Positions 37,001 to 46,029 of a stretch of DNA of 64,000 nucleotides are shown here, in pieces. How positions within the stretch are numbered: position 1 is the first letter of the stretch; every line of letters begins with the position of its first letter. The notes under the pieces were generated by a model, which did no database searches, had not been told where the DNA came from, and saw nothing but the letters and a program-made list of their open reading frames with translations. The stretch is taken from NCBI RefSeq assembly GCF_030816935.1, contig NZ_JAUSYO010000001.1, positions 3,286,001 through 3,350,000 of the forward strand, in the 5' to 3' direction. Origin of the DNA: Arthrobacter sp. B3I9 (GTDB taxonomy: Bacteria > Actinomycetota > Actinomycetes > Actinomycetales > Micrococcaceae). A program made the translations under genes and the position numbers.

Positions 37001-37401
37001 CAGCCCGCCACGGTGACCGACGGCGCCCGTTCCACGGCGTGCAACAGTTCGGCGAGGGCCTCCGGCGCGGGCGCGGCGTCGTCGTGCAGCAGCCAGATCC
37101 AGTCCTTGTCCGGCCGGCTGCCGGCGCCCCTGTCCTGTGTCTTTTCCTGTGCCTGCACGGCCGGGCTTTCCGAGCGCCAGGGCGCAAGGGCGGCGAGGCC
37201 GGCCGCCACGGCGGAACCCAGGCCGCTCCGGTGCTGCTCGAAGGAAGTGACGTTGGCCTTGCCGAGCGACTGTTCCAGGAGTGCTGCTGAATGGTCACGC
37301 GAGCCGGTGTCGACGCCGATGACAGCATCCGCCGGTCGGGTCTGGGCCGCCAGCGCCGCAAGGGTCCTGGGGAGGAAGTCGCCGCCGTCGTGGGCGACCA
37401 C
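34002..37401 (-). pseudogene. Large membrane glycosyltransferase (GT2 plus multi-TM), frameshifted as read
   Basis: Two adjacent frames make one protein of ~1132 residues. The N-terminal ~300 residues are a GT-A glycosyltransferase (VVAHDGGDFLPRTLAALAAQ, WIWLLHDDAAPAPEAL, GSGDDVDFCWRNRLAG). The C-terminal ~800 residues hold more than ten membrane helices. Frame one reads through VARRPPQRRP to a stop at 36397; frame two carries RRNAARTRRIRRSVIKGLQT, the natural continuation, joined by dropping one G near 36468-36474. Homologues I know of are single proteins. The start is unclear: GTG 37401 is used, but AVVVAHDGG suggests a few more residues. It follows whiB and precedes DUF5719. Confidence 0.78.
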
Positions 37402-37430
37402 GACAGCGGTGACTCGTACTTCCTGAAGAA

Positions 37431-37976
37431 TTAGACTGCTCGCTTCCTAAGCCGGCGGCGCTCCCGCTCGGAGAGACCGCCCCAGATCCCGAAACGCTCG
37501 TCGTTGGACAGGGCGTACTCGAGGCACTGCGACCGTACATTGCATGCGCCGCACACCTTTTTGGCGTCGCGGGTGGAGCCGCCCTTCTCAGGGAAGAACG
37601 CCTCCGGATCCGTTTGCGCACAGAGCGCATCCGTCTGCCAGCCGAGCTCGCCTTCATCGTCGAAGTCCTGCTGCGAGGGCAGCCCGATCCAGACCGGCTG
37701 GGAGGTGTTCCCAGCCTGGAGTGGCGGCAGTTCCATCGGCGGGTCGTCCAGGTCGTTATCCTGGTCCGGGCCGCCGCCTAGAAGCTCGTCGTGCGCCGCA
37801 AGGAAGGCGGTGGCCGCGTCCTGGAGTGAATCTCGTGTGTGTTCGTTGTAGCGGTCTGCTGCATCCGGGTCGGCCGGATCCACGTACCAATCACTCGGCA
37901 CGCCCCGTGAACGGTACTTCGCCGTGGCCTGGCCGGCAACGACGGCATCTTCATGGATACGCTCTGCTAGCCCCAT
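37431..37976 (-). CDS. WhiB family iron-sulfur transcriptional regulator
   Basis: A 181-residue protein whose last ~70 residues are a full WhiB domain. The four [4Fe-4S] cysteines are C119, C142, C145 and C151 (DALCAQTDPEAFFPEKGG, VCGACNVRSQC), followed by FGIWGG (~162-167) and the basic tail RERRRLRKRAV. It resembles the WhiB2/WhmD branch linked to septation and cell division. The ~110-residue N-terminal extension is longer than usual but begins at an ATG with a strong GGAAGGA 5 nt upstream. It leads the operon with the glycosyltransferase. Its promoter carries a palindrome (see 38065-38094). Confidence 0.92.
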   Translation of the reverse strand: MGLAERIHEDAVVAGQATAKYRSRGVPSDWYVDPADPDAADRYNEHTRDSLQDAATAFLAAHDELLGGGPDQDNDLDDPPMELPPLQAGNTSQPVWIGLPSQQDFDDEGELGWQTDALCAQTDPEAFFPEKGGSTRDAKKVCGACNVRSQCLEYALSNDERFGIWGGLSERERRRLRKRAV

Positions 37977-38341
37977 GGCGTTCCTTCCTGATTTTTGCAG
38001 CCCCTGCCTGTCGCTTGGACAATCGGATGTGTTCCGGTTTCTGCGCAGCGGCCTTCGATACCTAATTACACGCGTGTAAGTATCCGGGAGTCAAGCCGCG
38101 GCCGGAATAATAGTCACCCGCTCATCCAATGCATGGGCACGCCACGCCCGGGATTGTCCGGTTCTTCCGGGCTGCCGCAACCCTGCAACCATCAGTGTAC
38201 TGAGTACTTTTGGCGCTTTTGCCCGAATTCTGGGGCCGCTTTGCGTCCCGCATGTCGGGAAAGGCCGATTCCCGGGCGGCGCTATGACGGAGAACACACG
38301 GCCCGGCGCGGCGTCAGGAGGGCCCGTGACAAGATGAACGC
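37977..38341. other. 365-bp intergenic region between whiB and the TIGR03089 gene
   Basis: Non-coding. It holds the whiB promoter and palindrome (38065-38094), a small inverted repeat GTACT-G-AGTAC near 38191-38201, and CAAGAT (38330-38335) ahead of the TIGR03089 ATG. The whiB mRNA would have a leader of ~80 nt. No RNA gene was recognised. Confidence 0.6.
38065..38094 (-). promoter_or_regulatory. whiB promoter with palindromic operator
   Basis: On the minus strand TTGACT (38094-38089) and TGTAAT (38070-38065) are separated by 18 nt, a good sigma-70-type promoter. A perfect 14-bp palindrome, TTACACGCGTGTAA (38066-38079), covers most of the -10 and part of the spacer, the position expected of a repressor site. 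The regulator is unknown; the centre does not fit the odd-length BldD consensus. Confidence 0.6.
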
Positions 38342-39046
38342 ATGAGTATTCCGGCATTCGACCTGATGACCGCCCTGCGTTCCGGCCAGGCCACCTCGCC
38401 GCGGCTCACCTGGTACGGACCGGAGGGCGAGCGCGTTGAGCTCTCGGGCCGGGTCCTGGACAACTGGGTCGCGAAAACCAGCAACCTCCTGCAGGACGAA
38501 CTCGATGCCGAGCCCGGTACGCGGCTCCGGCTGGACCTGCCTGCTCACTGGAAATCGCTGATCCTCGCCCTCGCTGCCTGGCAACTGGGGATGGAGCTCA
38601 TCCTCGACGCGGGCGAGGCCGACCTGGTGGCCACGGACGATCCCGGCCCCGCCGCGGCCCAGGGGGCGTTCGACGCCGTCCTGGCGGTGGCGCTGCCCGC
38701 CCTCGCGATGCGCTGGCCGGGCGAGCTGCCCAGCGGCGTCGTCGACTATGCAGCGGAAGTCCGCTCCCATGGTGACGTCTTCCTGCCGCACGTGGAGCCG
38801 GAACCATCGCGCCCGGCCCTGCTGACCACCGCCGGTGCGGAGCACACGCACTCCGGGCTGCTGGACGGGTTTGCTGCCCTGCCGGCCGGAGCGCAGCGGC
38901 TGCTGGTGCCCGCGGCGGACGGCCTGGAAGCGGCCCTGTCACGCGCTTTGGGCGCCTGGAAGTCGGACGGCTCCGTGGTGCTGGTGCACCCCGACGTCGA
39001 GGTGACGGACAAGCTGCTCAGCGCCGAACGCGTCGACGCCTCGTAG
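38342..39046 (+). CDS. TIGR03089 family protein
   Basis: A 234-residue actinobacterial protein related to the N-terminal part of AMP-binding (acyl-CoA synthetase) enzymes but lacking the adenylate-forming core. Recognisable parts are SPRLTWYGPEGERVELSGRV, ILALAAWQLGMELIL and a C-terminal ALGAWKSDGSVVLVHP. No catalytic motif is seen, so it is unlikely to be a ligase. The ATG at 38342 has CAAGAT 6 nt upstream and no ribosome site. It is convergent with gtrA. Confidence 0.88.
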   Translation: MSIPAFDLMTALRSGQATSPRLTWYGPEGERVELSGRVLDNWVAKTSNLLQDELDAEPGTRLRLDLPAHWKSLILALAAWQLGMELILDAGEADLVATDDPGPAAAQGAFDAVLAVALPALAMRWPGELPSGVVDYAAEVRSHGDVFLPHVEPEPSRPALLTTAGAEHTHSGLLDGFAALPAGAQRLLVPAADGLEAALSRALGAWKSDGSVVLVHPDVEVTDKLLSAERVDAS

Positions 39047-39047
39047 G

Positions 39048-39098
39048 AGCCGACGCCGGGTAAGAGCCGACGCCGGGTAGGGGCCGTGCCGAGGCCCC
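39048..39098 (+). repeat. Short tandem duplication and weak hairpin after the TIGR03089 gene
   Basis: AGCCGACGCCGGGTA occurs at 39048-39062 and 39065-39079 (period 17), directly after the stop. GGGGCC/GGCCCC (39080-39085 and 39093-39098) can form a 6-bp stem that may terminate transcription. Confidence 0.5.
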
Positions 39099-39128
39099 GG
39101 CGGCGACGCCCCAGGGCTGATGGCCGGG

Positions 39129-39692
39129 TTAGGACTGGTGCCCGGGCAGATCCGGGTCCTCGACGCGCGCTTCCGGCACCCGGACGCCAGCGGTGCTGTG
39201 CGGGTGCCGCTCGATGATTTCGTGGTCGTGCGAGAACTCCGGCTCTTCGTCCAGTTCCTTGTTGAACACCAGGAAGCGGTAGGCGAAAAACCGCACCACG
39301 GTGGCTACGAGGATGCCGACGATCCCGGCCGAGAAGAGCAGGTTCTTGTCGGTGACGCCGAACCCGTACTTGGCGAGCGCGGTGAATCCGGTGGAGATGC
39401 CGATGCCGATGCCGTTAATGAGGATGAACATCACGAACTCGCGCACCACGTTGTCCTGGCGGCGGTGGCGGAACGTCCAGAAGCGGTTGGCTATCCACGA
39501 GAAGATGGTGGCGACGCTGGCGCCGACAAAGCGCGCTTTGGCCTCACTGTCCGTCATCGGTCCGTGCATCAGGTAGTACGTCAGTCCGTTATCGATGACG
39601 AACGCAATACCGCCCACGGCTCCGAACTTGGCCACTTCGCGCCAGAACAGCGAGGCCAGCCCGCGCACGCGCTCAGTAAGTGTTGTATTCAT
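39129..39692 (-). CDS. GtrA family membrane protein
   Basis: A 187-residue protein with four membrane helices (FGAVGGIAFVIDNGLTYYLM, VGASVATIFSWIANRFW, FVMFILINGIGIGISTGF, VGILVATVVRFFAYRFLVF), the GtrA/DPMS plan of small proteins that help flip polyprenyl-linked sugars. The C-terminal ~45 residues are charged and His-rich. GGAGG lies 4-5 nt before the ATG at 39692; the upstream open frame to 40058 is a shadow of purK. It is divergent from purK across 229 bp. Confidence 0.93.
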   Translation of the reverse strand: MNTTLTERVRGLASLFWREVAKFGAVGGIAFVIDNGLTYYLMHGPMTDSEAKARFVGASVATIFSWIANRFWTFRHRRQDNVVREFVMFILINGIGIGISTGFTALAKYGFGVTDKNLLFSAGIVGILVATVVRFFAYRFLVFNKELDEEPEFSHDHEIIERHPHSTAGVRVPEARVEDPDLPGHQS

Positions 39693-39921
39693 GACCCTCC
39701 ATGGCCTGCTCAGAACTGTCGGCCTTGGCCCAACGGCCCATTTTAGCGCCGTTTGCTGGGCGGCCGCCCCGTTGGAGTGCTTCCCGGGTGCGCTGGAGGG
39801 CACCAGGGAGCCCACAAGCCCACCCCCGGAGCGGGCGCACAGGCCGCAGGATTGCCCGTCCTGCCCGCCCCGGCCACGGCAGAGTCGGGGTTCGCGCGAG
39901 GTTTTCGGTAGGCTGGGACAT

Positions 39922-41118
39922 ATGACTTTTCCTGTAATCGGTGTCGTTGGCGGCGGCCAACTGGCCCGCATGATGGCCCCGGCGGCCACCGCCCTGGGCT
40001 TCGAGCTCCACGTCCTTGCCGAAGGTGAGGACGTCTCGGCGGTCTCCGCCGTGCCCAACGCCCCGGTCGGTGATTACACCGATCTGGACCACCTCCTGGA
40101 GTTCTCCCGGGACGTTGACGTGCTGACCTTCGACCATGAGCATGTGCCCACCGAGCATTTGCGCGCCCTGATCCAGGCCGGCGTCAACGTCCACCCCGGG
40201 CCTGACGCGCTGGTCAACGCGCAGGACAAGCTCGTCATGCGCGCCGCCATCGACCGGCTGGAACTGCCCAACCCGCGCTGGGCCGCCGTCGCCGACGTGG
40301 CAGAGCTCATCGCCTTCGGCGATGACAACGGCTGGCCCGTGGTCCTGAAGACCCCGCGTGGCGGTTACGACGGCAAGGGCGTGCGGATCATCGACTCCGC
40401 CGAGGACGCCGCCGCTGCCTCCGCTTGGTTCGAGGCCATGTCTCCGCTGCTGGCCGAGGCCAAGGTCGAGTTCAGCCGGGAACTCTCCGCGCTCGTAGCC
40501 CGGACCCCGGATGGCGAGTCGCGTGCGTGGCCTGTGGTGCACACCGTCCAGGTCGACGGCGTGTGTGATGAAGTGATCGCCCCGGCACTGGACATTCCAC
40601 TCGAGGTGGCCGCTGCGGCCGAGAGCGCCGCCCTGCGGATCGCCAACGAGCTCGGCGTCACGGGTGTCATGGCCGTGGAACTGTTCGAGACGCCCGGCGT
40701 CGGAGCGGGATTCCTGATCAATGAGCTGGCGATGCGCCCGCACAACACCGGTCACTGGACCCAGGATGGCTCGGTCACCAGCCAGTTCGAACAGCACCTG
40801 CGCGCAATCCTGAACCTGCCGTTGGGCGCCACGGACGTCCTCGGCCCCGTCGTCGTCATGAAGAACTTCCTCGGCGGCGAGAACCAGGACCTGTTTTCCG
40901 CCTATCCGGCAGCCCTGGCCAGCGAACCTGCAGCCAAGGTCCACTGCTACGGCAAGGCGGTTCGGCCGGGCCGGAAGATCGGCCACGTGAACCTCGTTGG
41001 AACGTCGACGGCGGAGGTTGAATCGGTCCGGGCCAGGGCCGCCACCGTCGCCAACATCATCCGCAACGGACGGGTACAGGCCAGCACTGCATCAGGACAT
41101 CCCGAGGAGACAGTATGA
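39922..41118 (+). CDS. purK: 5-(carboxyamino)imidazole ribonucleotide synthase
   Basis: A 398-residue ATP-grasp enzyme converting AIR, bicarbonate and ATP to N5-CAIR in purine synthesis. It shows [43 protein letters not shown] and the ATP-grasp Glu/Asn in [18 protein letters not shown]. The ATG at 39922 has TAGGCT (39909-39914) and a 7-nt spacer, indicating a leaderless transcript. It overlaps purE by ATGA, so the two are co-translated. Confidence 0.97.
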   Translation: MTFPVIGVVGGGQLARMMAPAATALGFELHVLAEGEDVSAVSAVPNAPVGDYTDLDHLLEFSRDVDVLTFDHEHVPTEHLRALIQAGVNVHPGPDALVNAQDKLVMRAAIDRLELPNPRWAAVADVAELIAFGDDNGWPVVLKTPRGGYDGKGVRIIDSAEDAAAASAWFEAMSPLLAEAKVEFSRELSALVARTPDGESRAWPVVHTVQVDGVCDEVIAPALDIPLEVAAAAESAALRIANELGVTGVMAVELFETPGVGAGFLINELAMRPHNTGHWTQDGSVTSQFEQHLRAILNLPLGATDVLGPVVVMKNFLGGENQDLFSAYPAALASEPAAKVHCYGKAVRPGRKIGHVNLVGTSTAEVESVRARAATVANIIRNGRVQASTASGHPEETV

Positions 41119-41723
41119 GCGCCAGCACCGAGCCGCAGACCGCCCCCGGTGCAACGCAGGATGCACCCAACGACGGCGCTCCTCTCGTGGGCCTCGTCAT
41201 GGGCTCGGACTCGGACTGGACCGTCATGGAGGCAGCCGCTGAGGCCCTCGCCGAGTTCGGCATCCCGTTCGAGGCCGACGTCGTCTCCGCCCACCGCATG
41301 CCCGCCGAAATGATCCGGTACGGGCAGACCGCGCACGAGCGCGGACTGCGCGTCATCATCGCCGGCGCAGGCGGAGCAGCACACCTGCCCGGCATGCTGG
41401 CCGCCGTGACGCCGCTCCCCGTCATCGGCGTCCCCGTACCGCTCAAGATGCTCGACGGCATGGACTCCCTGCTGTCCATCGTGCAGATGCCCGCCGGTGT
41501 TCCCGTCGCCACGGTGTCCATCGGAGGCGCGCGGAACGCCGGGCTCCTGGCCGTGCGGATCCTGGCGGCGGGCACCGACAGCCTTGCCGTCCAGCTCAGG
41601 GCCCGCCTCGTTGAATTCGCCCAGGAACTCAACGACGTCGCCACGGCCAAGGGCGCCAGCCTGCGGCAAAAAGTAAGCGACGTGTTCGCTGACGGAAACG
41701 CCGCTCCGCGGGGCAGCCGCTAA
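41115..41723 (+). CDS. purE: N5-CAIR mutase, class I
   Basis: A 202-residue enzyme converting N5-CAIR to CAIR, the step after PurK. Family motifs are [26 protein letters not shown] and [17 protein letters not shown]. The first ~22 residues are an extra Thr/Ala/Pro-rich stretch. GAGGAG lies 6 nt before the ATG, which overlaps the purK stop. The LCP gene follows 11 nt later and may share the transcript. Confidence 0.97.
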   Translation: MSASTEPQTAPGATQDAPNDGAPLVGLVMGSDSDWTVMEAAAEALAEFGIPFEADVVSAHRMPAEMIRYGQTAHERGLRVIIAGAGGAAHLPGMLAAVTPLPVIGVPVPLKMLDGMDSLLSIVQMPAGVPVATVSIGGARNAGLLAVRILAAGTDSLAVQLRARLVEFAQELNDVATAKGASLRQKVSDVFADGNAAPRGSR

Positions 41724-41734
41724 GGAACTCCCTG

Positions 41735-43366
41735 ATGACCAACAGTTACCCCCGCGCCTCGCCGAGCGGCCGTTCCGAGCCAGAGGACCGGCAGCAGCCG
41801 CGGGCGGATCCCGTCCGGTATCCCTGGGGCGCCGCGGCACCGGTCCTTACCAAGCGCGCGTTCCTGCTGGTCCTCATGACGATGCTGGTTCCCGGCAGCG
41901 CCCAGATCGTTGCCGGCAACCGGCGGCTGGGACGGGCCGCCCTGCGCGTCACCCTGGTGGTGTGGGCGCTGGCACTGGTGGCTGTGGTCCTGCTCCTGAC
42001 GGCGCGCCCGACCCTGATGAACCTCGTCACCAACCCCCTCGGCTCGCTCCTGCTGGTCCTCGGCCTGGCCGCCCTCGCCGTCGGCTGGGCGGTCCTGTTC
42101 TACAACACCCTGCGCCTGATCCGGCCCGTCCTGCTCAGGCCGAAGGTGCGTCCCGCCGTTGTCCTGGCCCTGGTGCTGGCAATGGTCCTCGGCAGCGGTT
42201 CCCTCGGCTACGCCGCCTACCTGCTCAACGTGGGACGCGACGCCATCGGGAGCATCTTTGCCAACGGCCCCACCATTGAACCGTCCGAAGGGCGGTACAA
42301 CTTCCTCATGATGGGCGGCGACGCCGGAGCGGACCGCACGGGACGCCGCCCGGACAGCCTCTCCGTCATCAGCGTTGACGCCAAGACGGGCAAGACCGCG
42401 ATCATCTCGGTGCCGCGGAACCTGCAGAACGCGCAGTTCAGCAAAGAATCCCCCATGGGCCGCATCTACCCCGACGGCTACGACTGCGGCGACGAGTGCC
42501 TCATCAACGCCATCAATACCGAGGTCACCAACGAATACCAGAACCTCTACCCCGGGGTGGCGGACCCAGGGGCGCAGGCGACGCTGGAGGCGGTTTCCGG
42601 GACCCTGGGCATCAAGGTGCAGGCCTACGTCCTGGTGGACATGGAGGGCTTTTCCAAGCTGATCGACGCGATGGGCGGCATCAGGATCAAGGCCGGCGGC
42701 TGGGTCCCCCTGAGCGGCAATATGGTGGACGAGGCCAACGGAATCCACGGCATGCCGCTGGGCTGGATCCCGGCAGGCGACCAGACCCTGGACGGGTACC
42801 ACGCCCTCTGGTACGGCCGCTCGCGGGAATTCGTGGACGACTACGCCCGCATCCAGCGGCAGCAGTGCGTCCAGCAGGCGATGCTCAAGCAGCTGGATCC
42901 GGCAAAGCTGCTGGCAAAGTTCGAGGACATTGCCAAAGCGGGCACCAAAGTGGTGGACTCCAACATTTCGGCGAGCCAGCTCGGCAGCTTCGTGGACCTG
43001 GCCATGAAGGCCAAGGGCCAGGACGTCAGCCGGCTGACCATCGGCCCGCCGGACTTCGATGCCTCGTTCTCCACGGTCCCGGACTTCAACGTCATCCACA
43101 AACGGGTGGACCAGCTCCTCGCGGCAAAGTCCTCCGCTGCCGCGGACGACAGCATGGTGCCCCAGGCTGCGCCCGGACCGCTCTCCGCCGCGGGCGCGGC
43201 GCCTGCCAAGCAGGTGGCGCCACCGCCGTCGGACTTCACCCCGGTGACCACGACGCCGGACGGCAAGCCGATCACCGAAAAGATGCTCAACGACTTCAAG
43301 CGCCAGGGCGACGAACAGTCCATCCGCGACCTCGTCGCCACGAACGGCCAGTGCGCGCCGCTCTAG
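41735..43366 (+). CDS. LytR-CpsA-Psr (LCP) family glycopolymer transferase
   Basis: A 543-residue protein with three or four N-terminal membrane helices (residues ~42-165), then the extracytoplasmic LCP domain (YNFLMMGGDAGADRTGRRPDS, ISVPRNLQN, ALWYGRSREFVDDYARIQRQ) with the conserved Arg and Asp residues. LCP enzymes attach teichoic acids, arabinogalactan or other glycopolymers to peptidoglycan. A Pro/Ala-rich linker and a short C-terminal region follow. AAGGA lies 8-9 nt before the ATG. It comes 11 nt after purE. Confidence 0.93.
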   Translation: MTNSYPRASPSGRSEPEDRQQPRADPVRYPWGAAAPVLTKRAFLLVLMTMLVPGSAQIVAGNRRLGRAALRVTLVVWALALVAVVLLLTARPTLMNLVTNPLGSLLLVLGLAALAVGWAVLFYNTLRLIRPVLLRPKVRPAVVLALVLAMVLGSGSLGYAAYLLNVGRDAIGSIFANGPTIEPSEGRYNFLMMGGDAGADRTGRRPDSLSVISVDAKTGKTAIISVPRNLQNAQFSKESPMGRIYPDGYDCGDECLINAINTEVTNEYQNLYPGVADPGAQATLEAVSGTLGIKVQAYVLVDMEGFSKLIDAMGGIRIKAGGWVPLSGNMVDEANGIHGMPLGWIPAGDQTLDGYHALWYGRSREFVDDYARIQRQQCVQQAMLKQLDPAKLLAKFEDIAKAGTKVVDSNISASQLGSFVDLAMKAKGQDVSRLTIGPPDFDASFSTVPDFNVIHKRVDQLLAAKSSAAADDSMVPQAAPGPLSAAGAAPAKQVAPPPSDFTPVTTTPDGKPITEKMLNDFKRQGDEQSIRDLVATNGQCAPL

Positions 43367-43460
43367 CACCGGGCCGCCGCCGGGCAGCACTTGCCGCCCG
43401 AACCGGCGTTCCACCGAAACCGTAACGACCGAACGTTCTTGACGAGATAGGGACCAGGCA

Positions 43461-44741
43461 GTGTACGAACTTGAGAACGTCCTCCGGCCCTACGCCTGGG
43501 GTTCAACGACGGCGATCGCGAAGCTGCTCGGCAGGCCCGCCTCCGGTGGTCCCGAGGCGGAACTGTGGATCGGCGCGCACCCGGACTCCCCGTCCGTGGC
43601 GCGCTCGGCTGCGGCTGCGGCGGCCGTGTCCAGCTCCGAGGGCGACGGCCGCCGCCCCCTGGATGACCTGATCGCGGACGACCCGGTGCACCACCTGGGC
43701 AATGAGAGCGTTGCCGAGTTCGGACCCCGGCTCCCGTTCCTGATGAAGGTCCTTGCCGCCGAGCGTCCGCTCTCCCTGCAGGTCCACCCCACCCTGGAGC
43801 AGGCGCGGGAAGGCTTTGCCCGTGAGGAGGCGGCCGGCGTCGCCCGTGATGCCACCGAGCGCAACTATAAGGACGACAACCACAAGCCCGAAATGATCTT
43901 CGCGCTGACGGACTTCGAGGCGCTGTGCGGTTTCCGCCCGGCCGCGGAGTCACGGGCCGTATTCCTGCACCTGGCGGCATGCTTTGACCTTGCGGGGCTG
44001 GACCTGCCGCCGCTGGTCCCGGCGCTGTTGGCGGACCTGGCACAGCCGGACGAGCCGGCAGCCCTCCGCGCCGCCTTCGAGCGCCTCATCGCAGGCGGTG
44101 AGGACGTCTCGCATGCCACTGCGATGATCGTGGCCGCCCTCATCTCCGGAGCGCCGATGGCGGGGCACGTGGCGGAGCTGACCACCGTCGTGAACCTCAA
44201 CGCCGAGTACCCCGGAGACCCGGGTGTGTTGATCTCGCTGCTGCTGAACCGGATCTCGCTGGCGCCGGGCGAAGCCGTGTACCTGCCCGCCGGCAACGTG
44301 CATGCCTACCTTCGCGGGCTCGGGATCGAGGTGATGGCCTCCTCCGACAACGTGCTCCGCGGCGGGCTGACGCCCAAATTCGTGGACGTCCCGGAGTTGC
44401 TCCGGACCGTGGCGTTCGAAGCCGTCGGGGTGCCTATGCTTGAGGCCGAGACCACGATGCTGGACCAGGAGCTCTACCGTCCCCCGTTCCGGGAGTTCCA
44501 GCTGCAGCGCGTCGAGCTTCAGCCCGGCCAAGGACCGGTGCCGCTGGCTCAATCCGGCGCCGGAGTGGTCATCGTCGTTGCCGGCACGGTCCTGCTCGAC
44601 TCCCCCAAAGGCGAACTCCGCCTGGGCCGCGGCGCGAGCGCGTTCCTGCCCGCCGCCGAGGCCCCCGTCAATGTGCACGCCATCTCCGGCGCTGCAGAGA
44701 CCGCCCTGGCGTTTGCCGTCACCACCGGACTGAAAGCCTGA
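43461..44741 (+). CDS. manA: Mannose-6-phosphate isomerase, class I
   Basis: A 426-residue zinc enzyme interconverting mannose 6-phosphate and fructose 6-phosphate. It shows LENVLRPYAWGSTTAIAKLLG, SLQVHPTLEQA, NHKPEMIFALTDFEALCGF and LPAGNVHAYLRGLGIEVMAS with Zn ligands. It feeds GDP-mannose for protein mannosylation and glycolipids. The start is GTG 43461 (VYELENV) with a weak AGG region upstream. femX follows 4 nt after its stop. Confidence 0.95.
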   Translation: MYELENVLRPYAWGSTTAIAKLLGRPASGGPEAELWIGAHPDSPSVARSAAAAAAVSSSEGDGRRPLDDLIADDPVHHLGNESVAEFGPRLPFLMKVLAAERPLSLQVHPTLEQAREGFAREEAAGVARDATERNYKDDNHKPEMIFALTDFEALCGFRPAAESRAVFLHLAACFDLAGLDLPPLVPALLADLAQPDEPAALRAAFERLIAGGEDVSHATAMIVAALISGAPMAGHVAELTTVVNLNAEYPGDPGVLISLLLNRISLAPGEAVYLPAGNVHAYLRGLGIEVMASSDNVLRGGLTPKFVDVPELLRTVAFEAVGVPMLEAETTMLDQELYRPPFREFQLQRVELQPGQGPVPLAQSGAGVVIVVAGTVLLDSPKGELRLGRGASAFLPAAEAPVNVHAISGAAETALAFAVTTGLKA

Positions 44742-44745
44742 TTAC

Positions 44746-45735
44746 GTGGATTATTTTTTGCAGGGCCCCCACTGGGCCGACTTCCAGCGCGCGCTCGGCC
44801 GGACCGTCCATGAACAGTCCGGGCCCGGCTGGAGCTTCCTCGCTGTGGAGGAGTCGAATCCGGCCGGGAAGCTGCTGTACACACCCTACGGTCCGGTGGC
44901 GGCGTCGGTTGAGGCATTCGACACCGCCCTGGCGGCCCTGACTGATCTGGCACGCCGGACAGGCGCGGTGTTCGTCCGGATCGAGCCGGTCAGCGCCGGG
45001 CTCGCTGTCCCGGCCGCCGCCGGGGAACTGCGCCGCCGCGGCCTGCAGCCCGCGCCGGTGAACCAGCAGCCGGAGCTGAGCTGGATCGTGGACCTGGACC
45101 GCGACTTCAAGGAAGTCCTGGCGGACATGAAGCCGGTGAACCGCAACCTGTACCGGAATATCCATAAAAAGGGCGTGACGTTCCGCGCCACCAAGGATCC
45201 GGCCGAGATCTCGGTGCTGCTGGAGTTCCTCCACCTGACGGCTGCCCGCAACGGCTTCAAGCCCCAGAGCGATGAATATCTCAGCCAGGTGGCCCGCTCC
45301 CTGATGCCGACGGGAGCCGCGACGCTGTTCATTGCCGAACTGGAGGGCAGTCCCATCGCCGCGGCCCTGGCCTACGACTCCACGGACACCCGGACCTACG
45401 CTCACGCAGCGCTGGATGACGCCCACCGCAAGCTCAGTGCCGGAATCCCGCTGCTGGTGACGCTGATGGCCGACGCCAAGGAGAAGGGCTTGAAGCACGT
45501 GGACCTCTGGGGCGTGGCCCCCGAAGGCCAACCGGACCACAAGTGGGCCGGCTTCACGGCGTTTAAAAAGTCCTTCGGCGGACGCGGCGTCGAGTACCCC
45601 GGGACCTGGGACCTGCCGGTGCGGAAGCTTCGCTACGCCGCGTACCAGCTGGCCCGCAAGGCTGCACAGGCAGCGAAGAGGGCCCCCGCCGGGCTTCGCG
45701 CCCTGACAGGCAAGCTCAAGTCCATCCGCCGCTGA
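44746..45735 (+). CDS. FemX/FemAB-type aminoacyltransferase (peptidoglycan bridge formation)
   Basis: A 329-residue protein of the FemABX family, which adds amino acids from aminoacyl-tRNA to the lysine side chain of lipid II to build the interpeptide bridge. It has the GNAT-like halves and family motifs (LYTPYGPVAAS, MKPVNRNLYRNIHKKGVTF, LFIAELEGSPIAAALAYDS, HKWAGFTAFKKSFGG). The tail is Lys/Arg-rich. The start is GTG 44746, 4 nt after the manA stop. Lys-type peptidoglycan with such bridges is typical of Arthrobacter relatives. Confidence 0.9.
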   Translation: MDYFLQGPHWADFQRALGRTVHEQSGPGWSFLAVEESNPAGKLLYTPYGPVAASVEAFDTALAALTDLARRTGAVFVRIEPVSAGLAVPAAAGELRRRGLQPAPVNQQPELSWIVDLDRDFKEVLADMKPVNRNLYRNIHKKGVTFRATKDPAEISVLLEFLHLTAARNGFKPQSDEYLSQVARSLMPTGAATLFIAELEGSPIAAALAYDSTDTRTYAHAALDDAHRKLSAGIPLLVTLMADAKEKGLKHVDLWGVAPEGQPDHKWAGFTAFKKSFGGRGVEYPGTWDLPVRKLRYAAYQLARKAAQAAKRAPAGLRALTGKLKSIRR

Positions 45736-45770
45736 CGGTCCGGGCGCTGACCCGGGCGCGCGGGCGCGGC

Positions 45771-45912
45771 CACTGGACATGTCCCCCGGCTGCGTCACTC
45801 ACCAGCGGGCTGACCCGGGCGCGGCCACTGGACATGTCCCCCGCGAGGCCCCGCGAGTGGATTAAATACCACTATGCCCATCCCCCGGCGCGACCACTGG
45901 ACATGTCCCCCG
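45771..45912. repeat. Three 18-bp direct repeats with palindromic core
   Basis: CACTGGACATGTCCCCCG occurs at 45771-45788, 45826-45843 and 45895-45912, each after a GC-rich CGGGCGCGGC-like or CGGCGCGAC stretch and each holding the 10-bp palindrome GGACATGTCC. Between copies two and three lies AGTGG-ATTAAATA-CCACT (45856-45873). The cluster sits between the convergent femX and glpX. Confidence 0.85.
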
Positions 45913-45956
45913 CTGCGCCCCGCGGCGGAGCCCACGCCGGAGCCCAGACGCAACGA

Positions 45957-45985
45957 ATCCCGGGACGCTGCGTGCGTCCCGGGAT
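45957..45985 (-). terminator. Terminator hairpin after glpX
   Basis: A perfect 12-bp stem, ATCCCGGGACGC (45957-45968) with GCGTCCCGGGAT (45974-45985), and a 5-nt loop, 44 nt past the glpX stop. Confidence 0.75.
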
Positions 45986-46029
45986 CCGGTGTGGTGGTGC
46001 TGGTGTGCTGCGGACGGGTCCGGGGCGGC

